Below, piece by piece: positions 1 to 10,208 of a stretch of 58,460 bases of DNA. The stretch is from NCBI GenBank assembly GCA_903889895.1, contig CAISYZ010000199.1:1-58460 (forward strand), written 5' to 3'. The DNA comes from an uncultured Verrucomicrobia subdivision 3 bacterium. GTDB lineage: Bacteria; Verrucomicrobiota; Verrucomicrobiia; Limisphaerales; UBA11358. Within the stretch, counting starts at the first letter, position 1. Each line of letters begins with the position of its first letter. The notes beneath the pieces were generated by a model. The model saw nothing but the letters and a program-made list of their open reading frames with translations, was not told the origin of the DNA and ran no database searches. A program made the translations under genes and the position numbers.

Positions 1-1
1 C

Positions 2-1681
2 GACACGATGGTCTTTGCGCTGATTGGTTCCTTGATTGTCACGCTTACGTTGCTGCCGGTGTTGTGCGCGTGGTTCATGCGCGACGGCGTGCGCGAGCGG
101 CGCAGCGCCGCGTTTGAGGCCATCAAATCGGTTTACACCAAAGGCCTGGATTTTTGCCTCGCGTATCCGTGGGTCACGACGTTCGTGTCGGCTCTGCTGC
201 TCGCCGGTTCGCTGCTGCTCATCCCGCGCATTGGCGCGGAGTTCATGCCGCAACTCGATGAAGGTGCGCTGTGGGTTCGCGCCACGATGCCTTACACCAT
301 TTCTTACGATGAATCGGCAAAGATCACGCCGCAAATCCGCGCGGTGCTAAGATCTTTTCCCGAAGTCACGACCGTCGCCTCCGAACTCGCCCGGCCCGAC
401 GACGGCACGGACTCCACCGGCTTCTTCAACGTCGAGTTTTACGTCGGCCTGAAACCTTACTCCGAATGGACCGGCGCGTATCACACCAAGGTCAAATTGA
501 TCGAGGCCATCAACACGAAGCTGCTGCAGTTTCCCGGTATAATCTTCAACTACACGCAGCCCGCCGAGGACGCGGTGGATGAAGCAGAGTCCGGTTTGAA
601 AAGCGCGCTGGCCGTAAAAGTTTTTGGCTCCGATCTCGATGTGCTCGAACAAAAGGGCAAAGTCATCAAAAAGATTCTGGAGCAAGTGCGCGGCATCAAG
701 GACGTGACGCTGGTGAAGGAACTCGGTCAGCCCAGCCTCGACATCAAAATCAATCGCGCGATGATCGCCCGTTACGGCGTGAACGTCGCCGACGTCAACG
801 CGCTCATCACCACCGCCATCGGCGGCGATGTGGCCACGCAAGTGCAGCAGGGCGAGAAGCAGTTTGATCTCGTCGTCCGCCTTGAACGCCAATACCGCGA
901 CAACCCCGAGGAGATCGCCAACATCCTCGTGCCGACGCCCGGCGGACAGCAGATTCCGCTGAAAGAATTCGCGGACATCCGCGTGATGAACGGCGCGTCG
1001 TTCATTTACCGCCAGGACAATTCGCGCTACATCGGCGTTCAATTTTCCGTGGCCGGACGCGATCTGGCGGGCGCGGTGGAAGACGCCATCCAGCAGGTGA
1101 AGCAACAAGTCAGTTTGCCCGAGGGCTACCGCACCGATTGGGGTGGTGAATATACGGAATACACCGAGTCGCGCGCGCAAATGAATGTCATTTTGCCGCT
1201 GACTTTGTGCCTGATTTTCCTGCTGCTGTTCGCGCTTTACAGCAATTTGAAATTCCCCTTCATCACCGTGCTTGGCGTGGTGCTGTCTGCGCCGGTGGGC
1301 GGACTCGTCGCGCTATGGCTCACCGGCACGCCGTTCTCGGTTTCGTCCGGCATTGGTTTTCTCGCCTTGTTCGGCGTCTCGGTGCAAACGGCGGTTGTCT
1401 ATATTTCCTACGTCAACGAGCTGCGCCTCAAAGGCACGAAGCTCGCCGAGGCCATCCGCGAAGGCGCGATCCTGCGGCTGCGACCAATCATGATGACCGC
1501 GCTGGTGGCGGCGTTGGGCTTGTTGCCGGCGGCGCTGGCCACCGGCGTGGGCACGGACACGCAACGTCCGTTTGCGCTGGTCATCGTCAGCGGCCTGTTC
1601 ACACGGCTGTTGATCAGCATCTTCCTGATGCCCGCGCTCTACACGATTGTGGCGCGGCCCGACGACCGGTTGGAAGTGTGA
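2..1681 (+). CDS. Heavy-metal RND efflux pump, C-terminal part (CusA/CzcA type)
   Basis: This is the inner-membrane proton-driven pump subunit of a tripartite heavy-metal exporter. The frame is already open at base 2, so the N-terminal half lies outside the window and the ATG at base 8 is internal. Visible are a transmembrane segment at the start, the periplasmic porter region opening with GAEFMPQLDEGALWVRATMP, which is typical of the CusA/CzcA subfamily, and a final block of hydrophobic helices (about residues 395-550) ending with PFALVIVSGL...MPALYTIVARP. Roughly 560 of the usual ~1040 residues are present. The gene is convergent with nikR, which lies 49 bp away. The exported metal cannot be deduced: partner genes for the periplasmic adaptor and outer-membrane channel are not in the window. 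Confidence 0.93.
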   Translation, partial: DTMVFALIGSLIVTLTLLPVLCAWFMRDGVRERRSAAFEAIKSVYTKGLDFCLAYPWVTTFVSALLLAGSLLLIPRIGAEFMPQLDEGALWVRATMPYTISYDESAKITPQIRAVLRSFPEVTTVASELARPDDGTDSTGFFNVEFYVGLKPYSEWTGAYHTKVKLIEAINTKLLQFPGIIFNYTQPAEDAVDEAESGLKSALAVKVFGSDLDVLEQKGKVIKKILEQVRGIKDVTLVKELGQPSLDIKINRAMIARYGVNVADVNALITTAIGGDVATQVQQGEKQFDLVVRLERQYRDNPEEIANILVPTPGGQQIPLKEFADIRVMNGASFIYRQDNSRYIGVQFSVAGRDLAGAVEDAIQQVKQQVSLPEGYRTDWGGEYTEYTESRAQMNVILPLTLCLIFLLLFALYSNLKFPFITVLGVVLSAPVGGLVALWLTGTPFSVSSGIGFLALFGVSVQTAVVYISYVNELRLKGTKLAEAIREGAILRLRPIMMTALVAALGLLPAALATGVGTDTQRPFALVIVSGLFTRLLISIFLMPALYTIVARPDDRLEV

Positions 1682-1729
1682 GGCCGTTCGAGTAGGCTTT
1701 ATAACAGCAGGTTTTTTGTAAGTAATGCC

Positions 1730-2158
1730 TTAAGATGGCAAATCTTTGCCCGTGGTCGTCACCGTGAGCTTGCCGTGCTTCACGCCTTTGGCGGCGATGA
1801 GTTCGTCGGCAATCTTGCGGATGATGCTGGCCTTGCCGCGCACAATCAGAACCTCCAGGCAGTTGTGGTGATCCAAATGGACATGAACCGTTGAGAGAAT
1901 CGCGTCGTGGTGGTCATGCTGGATTTCTGTAAGGCTCGCCTGCAAATGCGGCTTGTGATGGTCGTAGACCAGCGTGATGGTGCCGGCGATTTCGCCGGAG
2001 TCGTTTTTCTGCCGGTGTTCGATGAGCTGCGCGCGGATCATGTCGGCGATGGCGAGCGAGCGGTTGTCGTAACCCTTTTCGTGCGTCATCCCGTCAAGTT
2101 GCTTGAGCAGCGCGGGCGGCAGCGAGACGGTGAAGCGCGTGGCGATTTCTTTTTTCAT
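1730..2158 (-). CDS. nikR: Nickel-responsive transcriptional regulator NikR
   Basis: NikR is a ribbon-helix-helix repressor with a C-terminal ACT-like nickel-sensing domain. The N-terminal 50 residues carry the DNA-binding motif (TRFTVSLPPALLKQLD). The sensing domain has the nickel ligands in the canonical pattern: His81, His92, His94 and Cys100 within VHVHLDHHNCLE, matching His76, His87, His89 and Cys95 of the E. coli protein. Length is 142 residues, normal for the family. The ATG at 2158 is chosen because the family starts just before the beta strand; the frame stays open much further upstream, but that part runs antisense to the permease and guaB. It is divergent from a NiCoT permease, its likely target. 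No convincing NikR palindrome was found in the 132-bp gap. Confidence 0.95.
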   Translation of the reverse strand: MKKEIATRFTVSLPPALLKQLDGMTHEKGYDNRSLAIADMIRAQLIEHRQKNDSGEIAGTITLVYDHHKPHLQASLTEIQHDHHDAILSTVHVHLDHHNCLEVLIVRGKASIIRKIADELIAAKGVKHGKLTVTTTGKDLPS

Positions 2159-2290
2159 GCTGGAAGCAACGATAACAAAGGCGGCGACCGCGTCAACCCG
2201 GCGGCGGCGGTCAATGGCGGTGTTACGAAAAACAAGAAGTGTGTGAAGATTTAAGTTGCGCGGACGCCCCAATGTCGGAAAATTAAACCC

Positions 2291-3355
2291 ATGCGTTTCC
2301 CGGTGGAATCTTTGACCGCGCTTCCGGCCAGCTTGAAGGGGCGGATCATTGCCATGTATACGCTGCTCATCGGGGTGAACGCCGGCGCCTGGATCTGGGC
2401 GTTTGTGGCGTTTCATAACTATCCGGTGCTGCTCGGCACGGCGCTGCTGGCCTACACCTTCGGCCTGCGGCACGCGGTGGACGCCGACCATATCGCGGCG
2501 ATTGACAACGTGACCCGCAAACTGATGCAGCAGGGCAAACGGCCCGTCGCCGTCGGCTTCTTTTTCTCGCTGGGACATTCCACCATTGTCTTTAGTTTGT
2601 CGGTCGTCATCGCGCTGACCTCCGTCGCGATCAAGCAACACTTTAATTCCTTTGAGGCCATTGGCGGACTCATTGGCACCGGCGTGTCCGCCTTTTTCCT
2701 GCTGGCCATCGCCCTGGCCAACCTGCTTATTCTCATTTCGGTTTACCGGACTTTCCAGCACGTCAAGCGCGGGGGCCGGTTTGATGACGAGGATTTCGAC
2801 CTGCTTCTGTCCAAGCGCGGTTTTTTCGGCCGCATTTTCCGCAATCTCTTTCGCCTGATTGATCACAGCTGGCAAATGTATCTTGTCGGTTTTCTGTTCG
2901 GCCTCGGCTTCGACACCGCCACCGAAGTGGGCCTGCTCGGCATCTCGGCGACCGAAGCCACGCGGGGGCTGCACGTCTGGTCCATCCTGATTTTCCCCAC
3001 GCTGTTCACCGCCGGCATGGCGTTGGTGGATGCGACGGACAGCATTCTGATGCTCGGCGCGTATGGCTGGGCGTTCGTCAAACCAATCCGCAAACTCTAT
3101 TACAACCTCACCATCACCTTCGTCTCGGTGGTGGTGGCGCTGCTCATCGGCGGCATCGAGGCGCTGGGCTTGATCGGCGACCGGCTGCAGATTCACGGTG
3201 CGGTGTGGGACCTGATTGGCTTCCTGAACAGCAATTTCGGCGTCATCGGCTTCGTCATCATCGGCATTTTTGTGGTGAGCTGGGGCGTTTCCCTCTTCAT
3301 CTACCGCCTGAATCGCTACGACGAGATTGAAGTCAGCACCAGCCCCGCCGACTGA
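2291..3355 (+). CDS. NiCoT-family nickel/cobalt permease (HoxN/NixA type)
   Basis: This is a high-affinity secondary importer for Ni2+ and/or Co2+ with about eight membrane helices. The family signature RHAVDADHIAAIDNVTR sits near residue 60, and the other conserved blocks follow: LGHSTIVF, LGFDTATEVGLL and LFTAGMALVDATDSILML. The 354-residue length fits the family. The start at 2291 has a weak GGAAA about 9 bases upstream; an internal ATG at 2354 is an alternative. The divergent nikR suggests nickel as the substrate. No nickel enzyme such as urease or hydrogenase lies within the window. Confidence 0.93.
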   Translation: MRFPVESLTALPASLKGRIIAMYTLLIGVNAGAWIWAFVAFHNYPVLLGTALLAYTFGLRHAVDADHIAAIDNVTRKLMQQGKRPVAVGFFFSLGHSTIVFSLSVVIALTSVAIKQHFNSFEAIGGLIGTGVSAFFLLAIALANLLILISVYRTFQHVKRGGRFDDEDFDLLLSKRGFFGRIFRNLFRLIDHSWQMYLVGFLFGLGFDTATEVGLLGISATEATRGLHVWSILIFPTLFTAGMALVDATDSILMLGAYGWAFVKPIRKLYYNLTITFVSVVVALLIGGIEALGLIGDRLQIHGAVWDLIGFLNSNFGVIGFVIIGIFVVSWGVSLFIYRLNRYDEIEVSTSPAD

Positions 3356-3427
3356 CGCCGCCGGTTCGTCTTCCGTCCGGGGCAAAATCTTCTTGCCAAA
3401 GCCGCCGTGGCACAGGCATTTTCTGAC

Positions 3428-4993
<1,566 letters not shown>

Positions 4994-5059
4994 CGTGGCG
5001 GCCACGTGTTCCGGCGCGTTGACGGCAACCCGGCGCTAAATTGCAATGGACAGCTTCCC

Positions 5060-5268
5060 GGCCAGCCTGTAAGGCTGGCATTCTATCAGCCCAGGGTTGC
5101 GCGGCCCGCGCTACCCTGGATGACGTTCATCATATTTTTTCTACCTTAAAAAGGTTGGAAAGATGCAACCCTTTCAGGGTAGGTGGAATGGTTTGCGAAT
5201 TCCCAAGGTAGCGCGTGCCGCGCAACCTTGGGCTGACTGATTTTCATCCCTTCAGGATGAAACTTTTC
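5060..5268. repeat. Hairpin-rich interspersed element, copy A
   Basis: This is the first of two adjacent diverged copies of a ~209-bp element. It is made of short inverted repeats: GCCAGCCTGTAAGGCTGGC, then CCAGGGTTGCGCGG...CGCTACCCTGG, then CAACCCTTTCAGGGT, then CCCAAGGTAGCG...CGCAACCTTGGG, and finally CATCCCTTCAGGATGA. The order of blocks is the same in copy B (CAGCC at 5087 versus 5296). The style resembles REP/BIME elements mobilised by RAYT transposases, but no transposase gene is present in the window. Weak open frames across it are considered chance. Confidence 0.7.
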
Positions 5269-5480
5269 CGCCAGCGTGTAAGGCGGGCAATCCATCAGCC
5301 TAGGGTTGCGCGGCACGCGCTACCCTGGGTCATCGTTCACAATAATTTTTCCAACCCTGAATGGGTTGTATCCTTCAACCCTTTCAGGGTAGGGAATTAT
5401 GTGGGGCTTATTACCCAAGGTAGCGCCGGTGGCGCAACCTTGGGCTGGATGATTGAATCCTTTCAGGATTCGGCGGCCGG
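5269..5480. repeat. Hairpin-rich interspersed element, copy B
   Basis: This is the second copy of the 209-bp element, directly following copy A. It again shows GCCAGCGTGTAAGGCGGGC, AGGGTTGCGCGGC...GCTACCCT, an extra CAACCCTGAATGGGTTG hairpin, CAACCCTTTCAGGGT, CCCAAGGTAGCGCC...GGCGCAACCTTGGG and GAATCCTTTCAGGATTC. Paired changes in arms (for example GGATGAA against GAATCC...GGATTC) keep the hairpins, suggesting they are maintained as structures. Bases 5481-5608 between this copy and the tandem array hold no gene I can support. Confidence 0.7.
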
Positions 5481-5608
5481 GTAGGGCGGTGGCACTGGCC
5501 AGATTCCGCTGGCACCTTGGCGTCATGGCGTCTTGGCGGTTCACCTCCACACCCCCAATTGTCGCTTTTTGACCGTCTTTTTTGAAAAAGTGGGGTTTTA
5601 ACGGTAAA

Positions 5609-6184
5609 ACCATGTCCTCCCGCCGTCCGACCATGTCAGATTTTCATTTTACCACGTGTTCCTTTCGGTTTACCACATGGTAAATCCGTTTTACCACATG
5701 GTCGCGGGCGGGAACCACATGGTAAAATGATTTTACCATGTGTTCGGGGCGGCCAACCACATGGCTCGGAGGCGGGACCACGTGGTAAATCGTTTTTAAC
5801 ATATGGTATTTTCATTTTACCACGTGGTCGCGGACTTTTACCACCTGGCTGGCGGCGGGAACACGTGTTCGTTTGGGTTTATCACGTGGTAAATCTTTTT
5901 TACCATGTGGTCAGGCAGATTTACCACATGGTAAATTATTTTTACCACGTGGTCGGGCGGATTTATCACATGGTAATTTCCGTTTACCACATGGTCGCGG
6001 CGCGGAACCACATGGTGCGCCGGTTTTCCCACATGGTAACGGCACTTCATCACATGGTCACGGACGGGAACCACATGGCAATTTGGTTTTACCACGTGTT
6101 CGGATGGATTTACCACATGGCTGCGGCCCAGCACCACATGGTAAAAAGTTTTTACCACGTGATGATATTGTTTCACCACTGGTA
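5609..6184. repeat. 21-bp tandem array 1: 28 phased near-palindromes (consensus ACCACRTGGT)
   Basis: Twenty-eight copies of a 10-mer with consensus ACCACRTGGT start at 5609, 5630, 5651, 5672, 5693, 5714 and so on to 6175. Every step is exactly 21 bp except one of 20 bp (5840 to 5860). Fully matching ACCACATGGT or ACCACGTGGT occurs in about half the units; most of the rest differ by one or two bases, often transitions in the centre (CCATGTGG, CATATG). Edge units are the most degraded. The 11-bp spacers are not constant: they switch between A/T-type (AAATCGTTTTT, AAATTATTTTT) and G/C-type (CGCGGGCGGGA, CGGGCGGATTT). Period 21 equals two helical turns. The array fills the convergent gap between guaB and the VCBS protein. 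No flanking cas or recombinase gene is seen. Confidence 0.95.
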
Positions 6185-6263
6185 AAAACGGAGGCTGGCC
6201 GTGTGCCATCCGCCCGAGCAGGTGAACAAAAACGGCGCCGTTGGCCTTTGGGCCGTGGACGGC

Positions 6264-9200
6264 TTAGGGAACTTCGAGGATGAAATAAACGCCCGGATCC
6301 GGCGTGAGCGGATTGGTGAAATTGAAACTGCCGGTGAAATCAAAGGTGTTGGTGTAGATGGATTGCCACTGGCTGGTGGGCAGCGACACGTCCGTGGCGG
6401 CGAGAATGTAATAGGTCTGGCCGGGATGCCCATAGGAACCGCTGAAGGCCAGGCCGCCGGGCACAAAGGCCGGGGCGCTGAAGGTGGGCGGCACCACGAG
6501 CTGGCCGAGGGAGTTGGTCACGGCCTGGTTATTGGCATCGCCGGAATAAATGGCGGTAATGACGTTGGAGCCGAGCGGCAAGGTGCTGTTGGTGATGCTG
6601 GTGGCCACGCCAGCGGCGAGCGGTTCGGTATCAAAGGCGAGGGTGTTGGTGAGAAACTGAATGGTGCCGGTGGCGTAGGCGGGCAGGGCGGCGGTGAAAT
6701 TGACGTCGTTGCCGATGCCCGTGGGATTGGCCGAACTGGTGAGGGTGATATTGTTGACGGCCTGGGTGGTGATGACGGAACCGCTGACGCCGTTCAGCGT
6801 GTAGTTGATGGCGGTGTTGCCGCCGAGGGCCAGGCCGTTGGTGGCGACGATGGCGTTGGTGCCCACGTTGGGGGTGCCCACATCCACGCTGCCCATCGTC
6901 ACGGTGACATCATCGTAGCCCACCTTGTTGGAAACGGCCAGAGCGTTGGCCAACACCGTGGACGTGCTGTCGTAGGGCCGGTTGCCAATCAGGACGGCGG
7001 TGAGCGGGTTGACGGTGACGCCGACGCTGAAGGTGACGGGCTGGTAATCGGTCGGGGCGGTGGGGGTGAACGTGACGAGGTTGGTGGCCACCACGCCGGG
7101 GATGGCGTTGGTATTGTTGAAGGCGAAGGTGCCGGTGACCGTCGCGCCGGCCAGATTGGTGGCCGCGCCGCCGGTCAAACCGGCGGCGTTCAAGTTCTGG
7201 CCGTAAGTGATGGCGTTGGCGGGGGTAGGCAAGCTTTGGAGCACGACGGCGTTCACGGCGCTGGAGGTGTTGAGCAGAACGGACAGGGTGAAGCCGCCCT
7301 GGCCATACCAATTGGTGCCGCCCGGGCTCGATTGATTGGTAAAGGTCGTGACGTTGCCGGTGATGAGGTCCACTTGGCCATCGCCGTTGACATCGGCGGC
7401 GAGGAGTGCCGTCGGGCCGTGTCCGACGCTGAAGGTGGCTTGGTTGGTAAAACCACCGGCCCCGTTGTTGGTGAGGACGGTGAGGCTGCCCCAGCTCAGC
7501 GGGCCGCGGAGGTCGCTGGGGTTCGTGGTGGAACCCCAATTGGCGCTGATTAGATCCACCTTGCCGTCGCCGTTGACATCGGCCGCCACGAGCGCATGGG
7601 GAAAGGCGCCGACGACGGGCGAGAAACTCGGGAAAAAATGGTAGGAATTGTAACTGTAAGGGATAAAGCCGGTATTCGTCAGGATGATCAGCGAGCCGGG
7701 GTTGTTATTGTTCGCAATGACGAAATCCACGTTGCCATCGCCGTTGACATCCGCCGCGACCATCGCCGAGGGGCTGATTTTGGTCGGCGCGATGAGATAG
7801 TTGGCATTGCCGATGGAGGCACCGTTGTAAGCCGGGCCGACTCCCGAGGAGCTAAGGTTGGTGAAGACGGTCAGATAGGTAGAGCTGTATGAATTATAGG
7901 CGAAGGCCAAATCGGGCCGACCGTGATGGTATATATCCACCACGGCCAGCGGTGTGGCCGGCTGATAATAATTATTTCCCAAGATGCTGCTCAGGTCGAT
8001 GAGCGTGTTGGTGGCAAAGCCCCCCGCACCATTGTTGGTCAACACCACCACCCCGCTATAGTAATTTGCATCCCAACCCTCGGTTAAAATCAAATCAAGT
8101 TTGCCATCGTGATTGACATCGGCCACGGTCACGGAGTGCGGGGCGAGGGTGTAGCCGAAGGCGGTGGTGGAGATGGCGGAGTTGGTGCTGAACACGCCGG
8201 CCCCGTTGTTGGTCAGCACCATGATCATGCCGCCGTAGGAGGGGTATAAATTGGTCAGCAGAAGGAGCATCGCCGGGGTGCCATTGCCATAGATGTCCGC
8301 CATGACGGGCGCCGCCGAGATGAAATAAGGATACCCGCCAGTCGTGGGGGCAAAGCCGCTCACGAGGGTGTTGGAGCCGAACGCGCCGGTGCCGTTGTTG
8401 GTCAGGATGAGCAGGGCGGGTAGGCGGGTGCCGTAGATATTGGTGAACCCGCTGGCAATCAATTCCACCTTGCCGTTGCGATAGAGATCCGCGGCCGAGA
8501 GATTAAAGAAATTGGTGGACACCGGCAGCGTGTTGGCGTTGCCGAGGAAACTGCCGCTGGCGGTGCCGTTGCCGGCGTTGGTGAACACCGTGAGGGTGCC
8601 GCTGCTATTGCCATAATTGGCGCTGACCAAATCCAGCGCCCCGTCGCCGTTCACGTCCGCCACGGCGAGTGACAGCGGGTTCAAAGCGCTACCCACGCTG
8701 ACGGCGGCGTTGGAGCCAAAACCGCCCGCGCTATTGTTGGTATAAACCATCAGGTAGCCGGTAATGTGGTAGGCATCAAAGAGGGCACAAGCCAGTTGAA
8801 CCTGCCCGTTGGCAAAGAGCGGCGCCACCTTGAGGTCATTGACGCGCTCGCCCAAGCTCCCCACGGTGAAGGTGGTATTGGAACCAAAGGTGCCGCTGCC
8901 GTTGTTCGTCCAAATGGTCAGCGTGGTCACCGGTTCATAGGAAATATTCTGATAATTGGTGACGGACAGGACTATCAAATCGGCCCAGCCATCGCCGTTG
9001 ACATCGGCCGTGAAAATATTGGTGGGCGATTTCACGAAGAACGCGGCGTTGGAGCCAAAGCCGCCGCCGTTGTTAGTGTAGATATACACCAGGTTGTTGG
9101 TGTAACCGAGACCGACGAAATCCACTTTGCCGTCGCGGTTCACATCCACCGCCAGCGGGGCGCTCAGTTTCGCGCCAAAGGTGAAGTTGGAACCGAAGGC

Positions 9201-9764
9201 GCCCGTGCCGTTGTTGGTGAACAGGCAGACGGTGTTGCTCGCGGCGTTGAAATACCAAAAATTTGCCAGACCATTGCCAAACACATCGCCGGCACTGGCC
9301 AAAGTGCCGCTGGCGGGGGAAACTTCATTGCCCACAGCGGCAGTGATAGAACTCACGCCGTAGGAAAAGCTGTTGTAAGAATAGCCATAGAGGCGGCCGG
9401 AATTGGTGTAAACCACCAGGCTTTCCGTGTAGGGGGAGGCAGCGAGGTTGGTCAGCGCGACGATGTCCAGCCAGCCGTCCCGGTTCACATCCGCCACCAG
9501 GAAATTGGAGCGGATATTTAAAGGGGCGGTGGTGGAGGGGAGGAATGACGTAAAAACGCCTTTGCCGTTGTTGGTGTAAACGTTGGCGGCGCTGATCAGA
9601 TCCACCTTGCCATCGCCATTGACATCGGCCGCCACGACTTCAGCGGGGGTGGCGCCGTAGGTAGCGGTCAGGGTGGAGGCCAGCTTGAAGGTGTTTTGGG
9701 CGGAGGCCGGCGTCAAAGACACCCAGACCACCAACGCCGTGACGGCAATGGATATGATTTTCAT
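6264..9764 (-). CDS. Secreted VCBS/FG-GAP repeat protein with YDG and Ig-like modules
   Basis: This large secreted protein (1166 residues) starts with a clear signal peptide ending in TPASA-QN. Residues ~30-830 are many FG-GAP/VCBS repeats, each carrying a calcium-loop motif such as DVNGDGKVDLI, which suggests a beta-propeller-like array. Then come a YDG/MBG-type segment (about 870-1000, starting NRPYDSTSTV), a Big_3-like Ig domain (about 1010-1095) and a C-terminal beta domain with PGQTYYILAATDVS and WQSIYTNTF. No LPXTG, PEP-CTERM or membrane anchor is seen. Likely role is adhesion or extracellular binding; this is inferred from architecture. The same YDG and Ig modules recur in the giant protein at 32068-43716. 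Confidence 0.9.
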   Translation of the reverse strand: MKIISIAVTALVVWVSLTPASAQNTFKLASTLTATYGATPAEVVAADVNGDGKVDLISAANVYTNNGKGVFTSFLPSTTAPLNIRSNFLVADVNRDGWLDIVALTNLAASPYTESLVVYTNSGRLYGYSYNSFSYGVSSITAAVGNEVSPASGTLASAGDVFGNGLANFWYFNAASNTVCLFTNNGTGAFGSNFTFGAKLSAPLAVDVNRDGKVDFVGLGYTNNLVYIYTNNGGGFGSNAAFFVKSPTNIFTADVNGDGWADLIVLSVTNYQNISYEPVTTLTIWTNNGSGTFGSNTTFTVGSLGERVNDLKVAPLFANGQVQLACALFDAYHITGYLMVYTNNSAGGFGSNAAVSVGSALNPLSLAVADVNGDGALDLVSANYGNSSGTLTVFTNAGNGTASGSFLGNANTLPVSTNFFNLSAADLYRNGKVELIASGFTNIYGTRLPALLILTNNGTGAFGSNTLVSGFAPTTGGYPYFISAAPVMADIYGNGTPAMLLLLTNLYPSYGGMIMVLTNNGAGVFSTNSAISTTAFGYTLAPHSVTVADVNHDGKLDLILTEGWDANYYSGVVVLTNNGAGGFATNTLIDLSSILGNNYYQPATPLAVVDIYHHGRPDLAFAYNSYSSTYLTVFTNLSSSGVGPAYNGASIGNANYLIAPTKISPSAMVAADVNGDGNVDFVIANNNNPGSLIILTNTGFIPYSYNSYHFFPSFSPVVGAFPHALVAADVNGDGKVDLISANWGSTTNPSDLRGPLSWGSLTVLTNNGAGGFTNQATFSVGHGPTALLAADVNGDGQVDLITGNVTTFTNQSSPGGTNWYGQGGFTLSVLLNTSSAVNAVVLQSLPTPANAITYGQNLNAAGLTGGAATNLAGATVTGTFAFNNTNAIPGVVATNLVTFTPTAPTDYQPVTFSVGVTVNPLTAVLIGNRPYDSTSTVLANALAVSNKVGYDDVTVTMGSVDVGTPNVGTNAIVATNGLALGGNTAINYTLNGVSGSVITTQAVNNITLTSSANPTGIGNDVNFTAALPAYATGTIQFLTNTLAFDTEPLAAGVATSITNSTLPLGSNVITAIYSGDANNQAVTNSLGQLVVPPTFSAPAFVPGGLAFSGSYGHPGQTYYILAATDVSLPTSQWQSIYTNTFDFTGSFNFTNPLTPDPGVYFILEVP

Positions 9765-9983
9765 GGTTCTGTTATTGTTCTGATTTTGATGAGGTCGCCG
9801 GAATCCGGTGTCACCAAAATCGCGGGTTCACTAGGAGCAGAACCAAAAATGGAGATGACGACGGAAACTAAAATCATTACCCGCGCGGCACAAGATAATT
9901 AACAACATATTTTGTTCTGGTATAGGCAAGATATGTCCACCTGCACCCCAAGACCCCAGTTGACGGGCGCAGGGCAGGTTGGG

Positions 9984-10208
9984 CTAAAAGTCCACGGGCG
10001 CGTTGAGCTTGCCGCATTGGGTGCAGCGCGAGCGGTCGGCGTCATGGTCGTCGGTGTAAACCAGCCCGCATTTGGTGCAGCGGAAGACGCGGTCCTCCGG
10101 GTGCGCGGGGCCGAAGCGGCGGCGTTGGAGTTCGGAAAAAATGCCCACCCCGCACAGCCCGCCGAGCGTTACGGCCACATAGATTAATAGCAGGGCATCC
10201 GGGTTCAT
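9984..10208 (-). CDS. Small membrane protein with a C-terminal zinc ribbon
   Basis: The 74-residue protein has one N-terminal hydrophobic helix (residues 4-24) and then a zinc-ribbon with two CxxC knuckles, Cys44-Cys47 and Cys62-Cys65. Its ATG overlaps the stop of the TonB-like gene by 4 bp, so it is probably translated from the same message as exbB-exbD-tonB. Similar short TM-plus-ribbon proteins exist but I do not know a specific function; a redox- or metal-sensing accessory of the Exb/Ton complex is only a guess. Bases 9765-9983 separate it from the VCBS gene and hold no visible gene. Confidence 0.7.
   Translation of the reverse strand: MNPDALLLIYVAVTLGGLCGVGIFSELQRRRFGPAHPEDRVFRCTKCGLVYTDDHDADRSRCTQCGKLNAPVDF

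Noticed and set aside
2159-2290. NikR operator between nikR and the permease
   Set aside because: I looked for GTATGA-N16-TCATAC-like or other spaced inverted half-sites and found none convincing.
5609-6184. CRISPR array
   Set aside because: Repeat core is 10 bp with 11-bp spacers of limited variety, the unit period is 21 bp, and there are no cas genes.
5727-6283. Protein-coding genes across array 1
   Set aside because: Frames are open only because the 21-bp unit lacks stops; no start signal, and the 20-bp step breaks the heptad frame.
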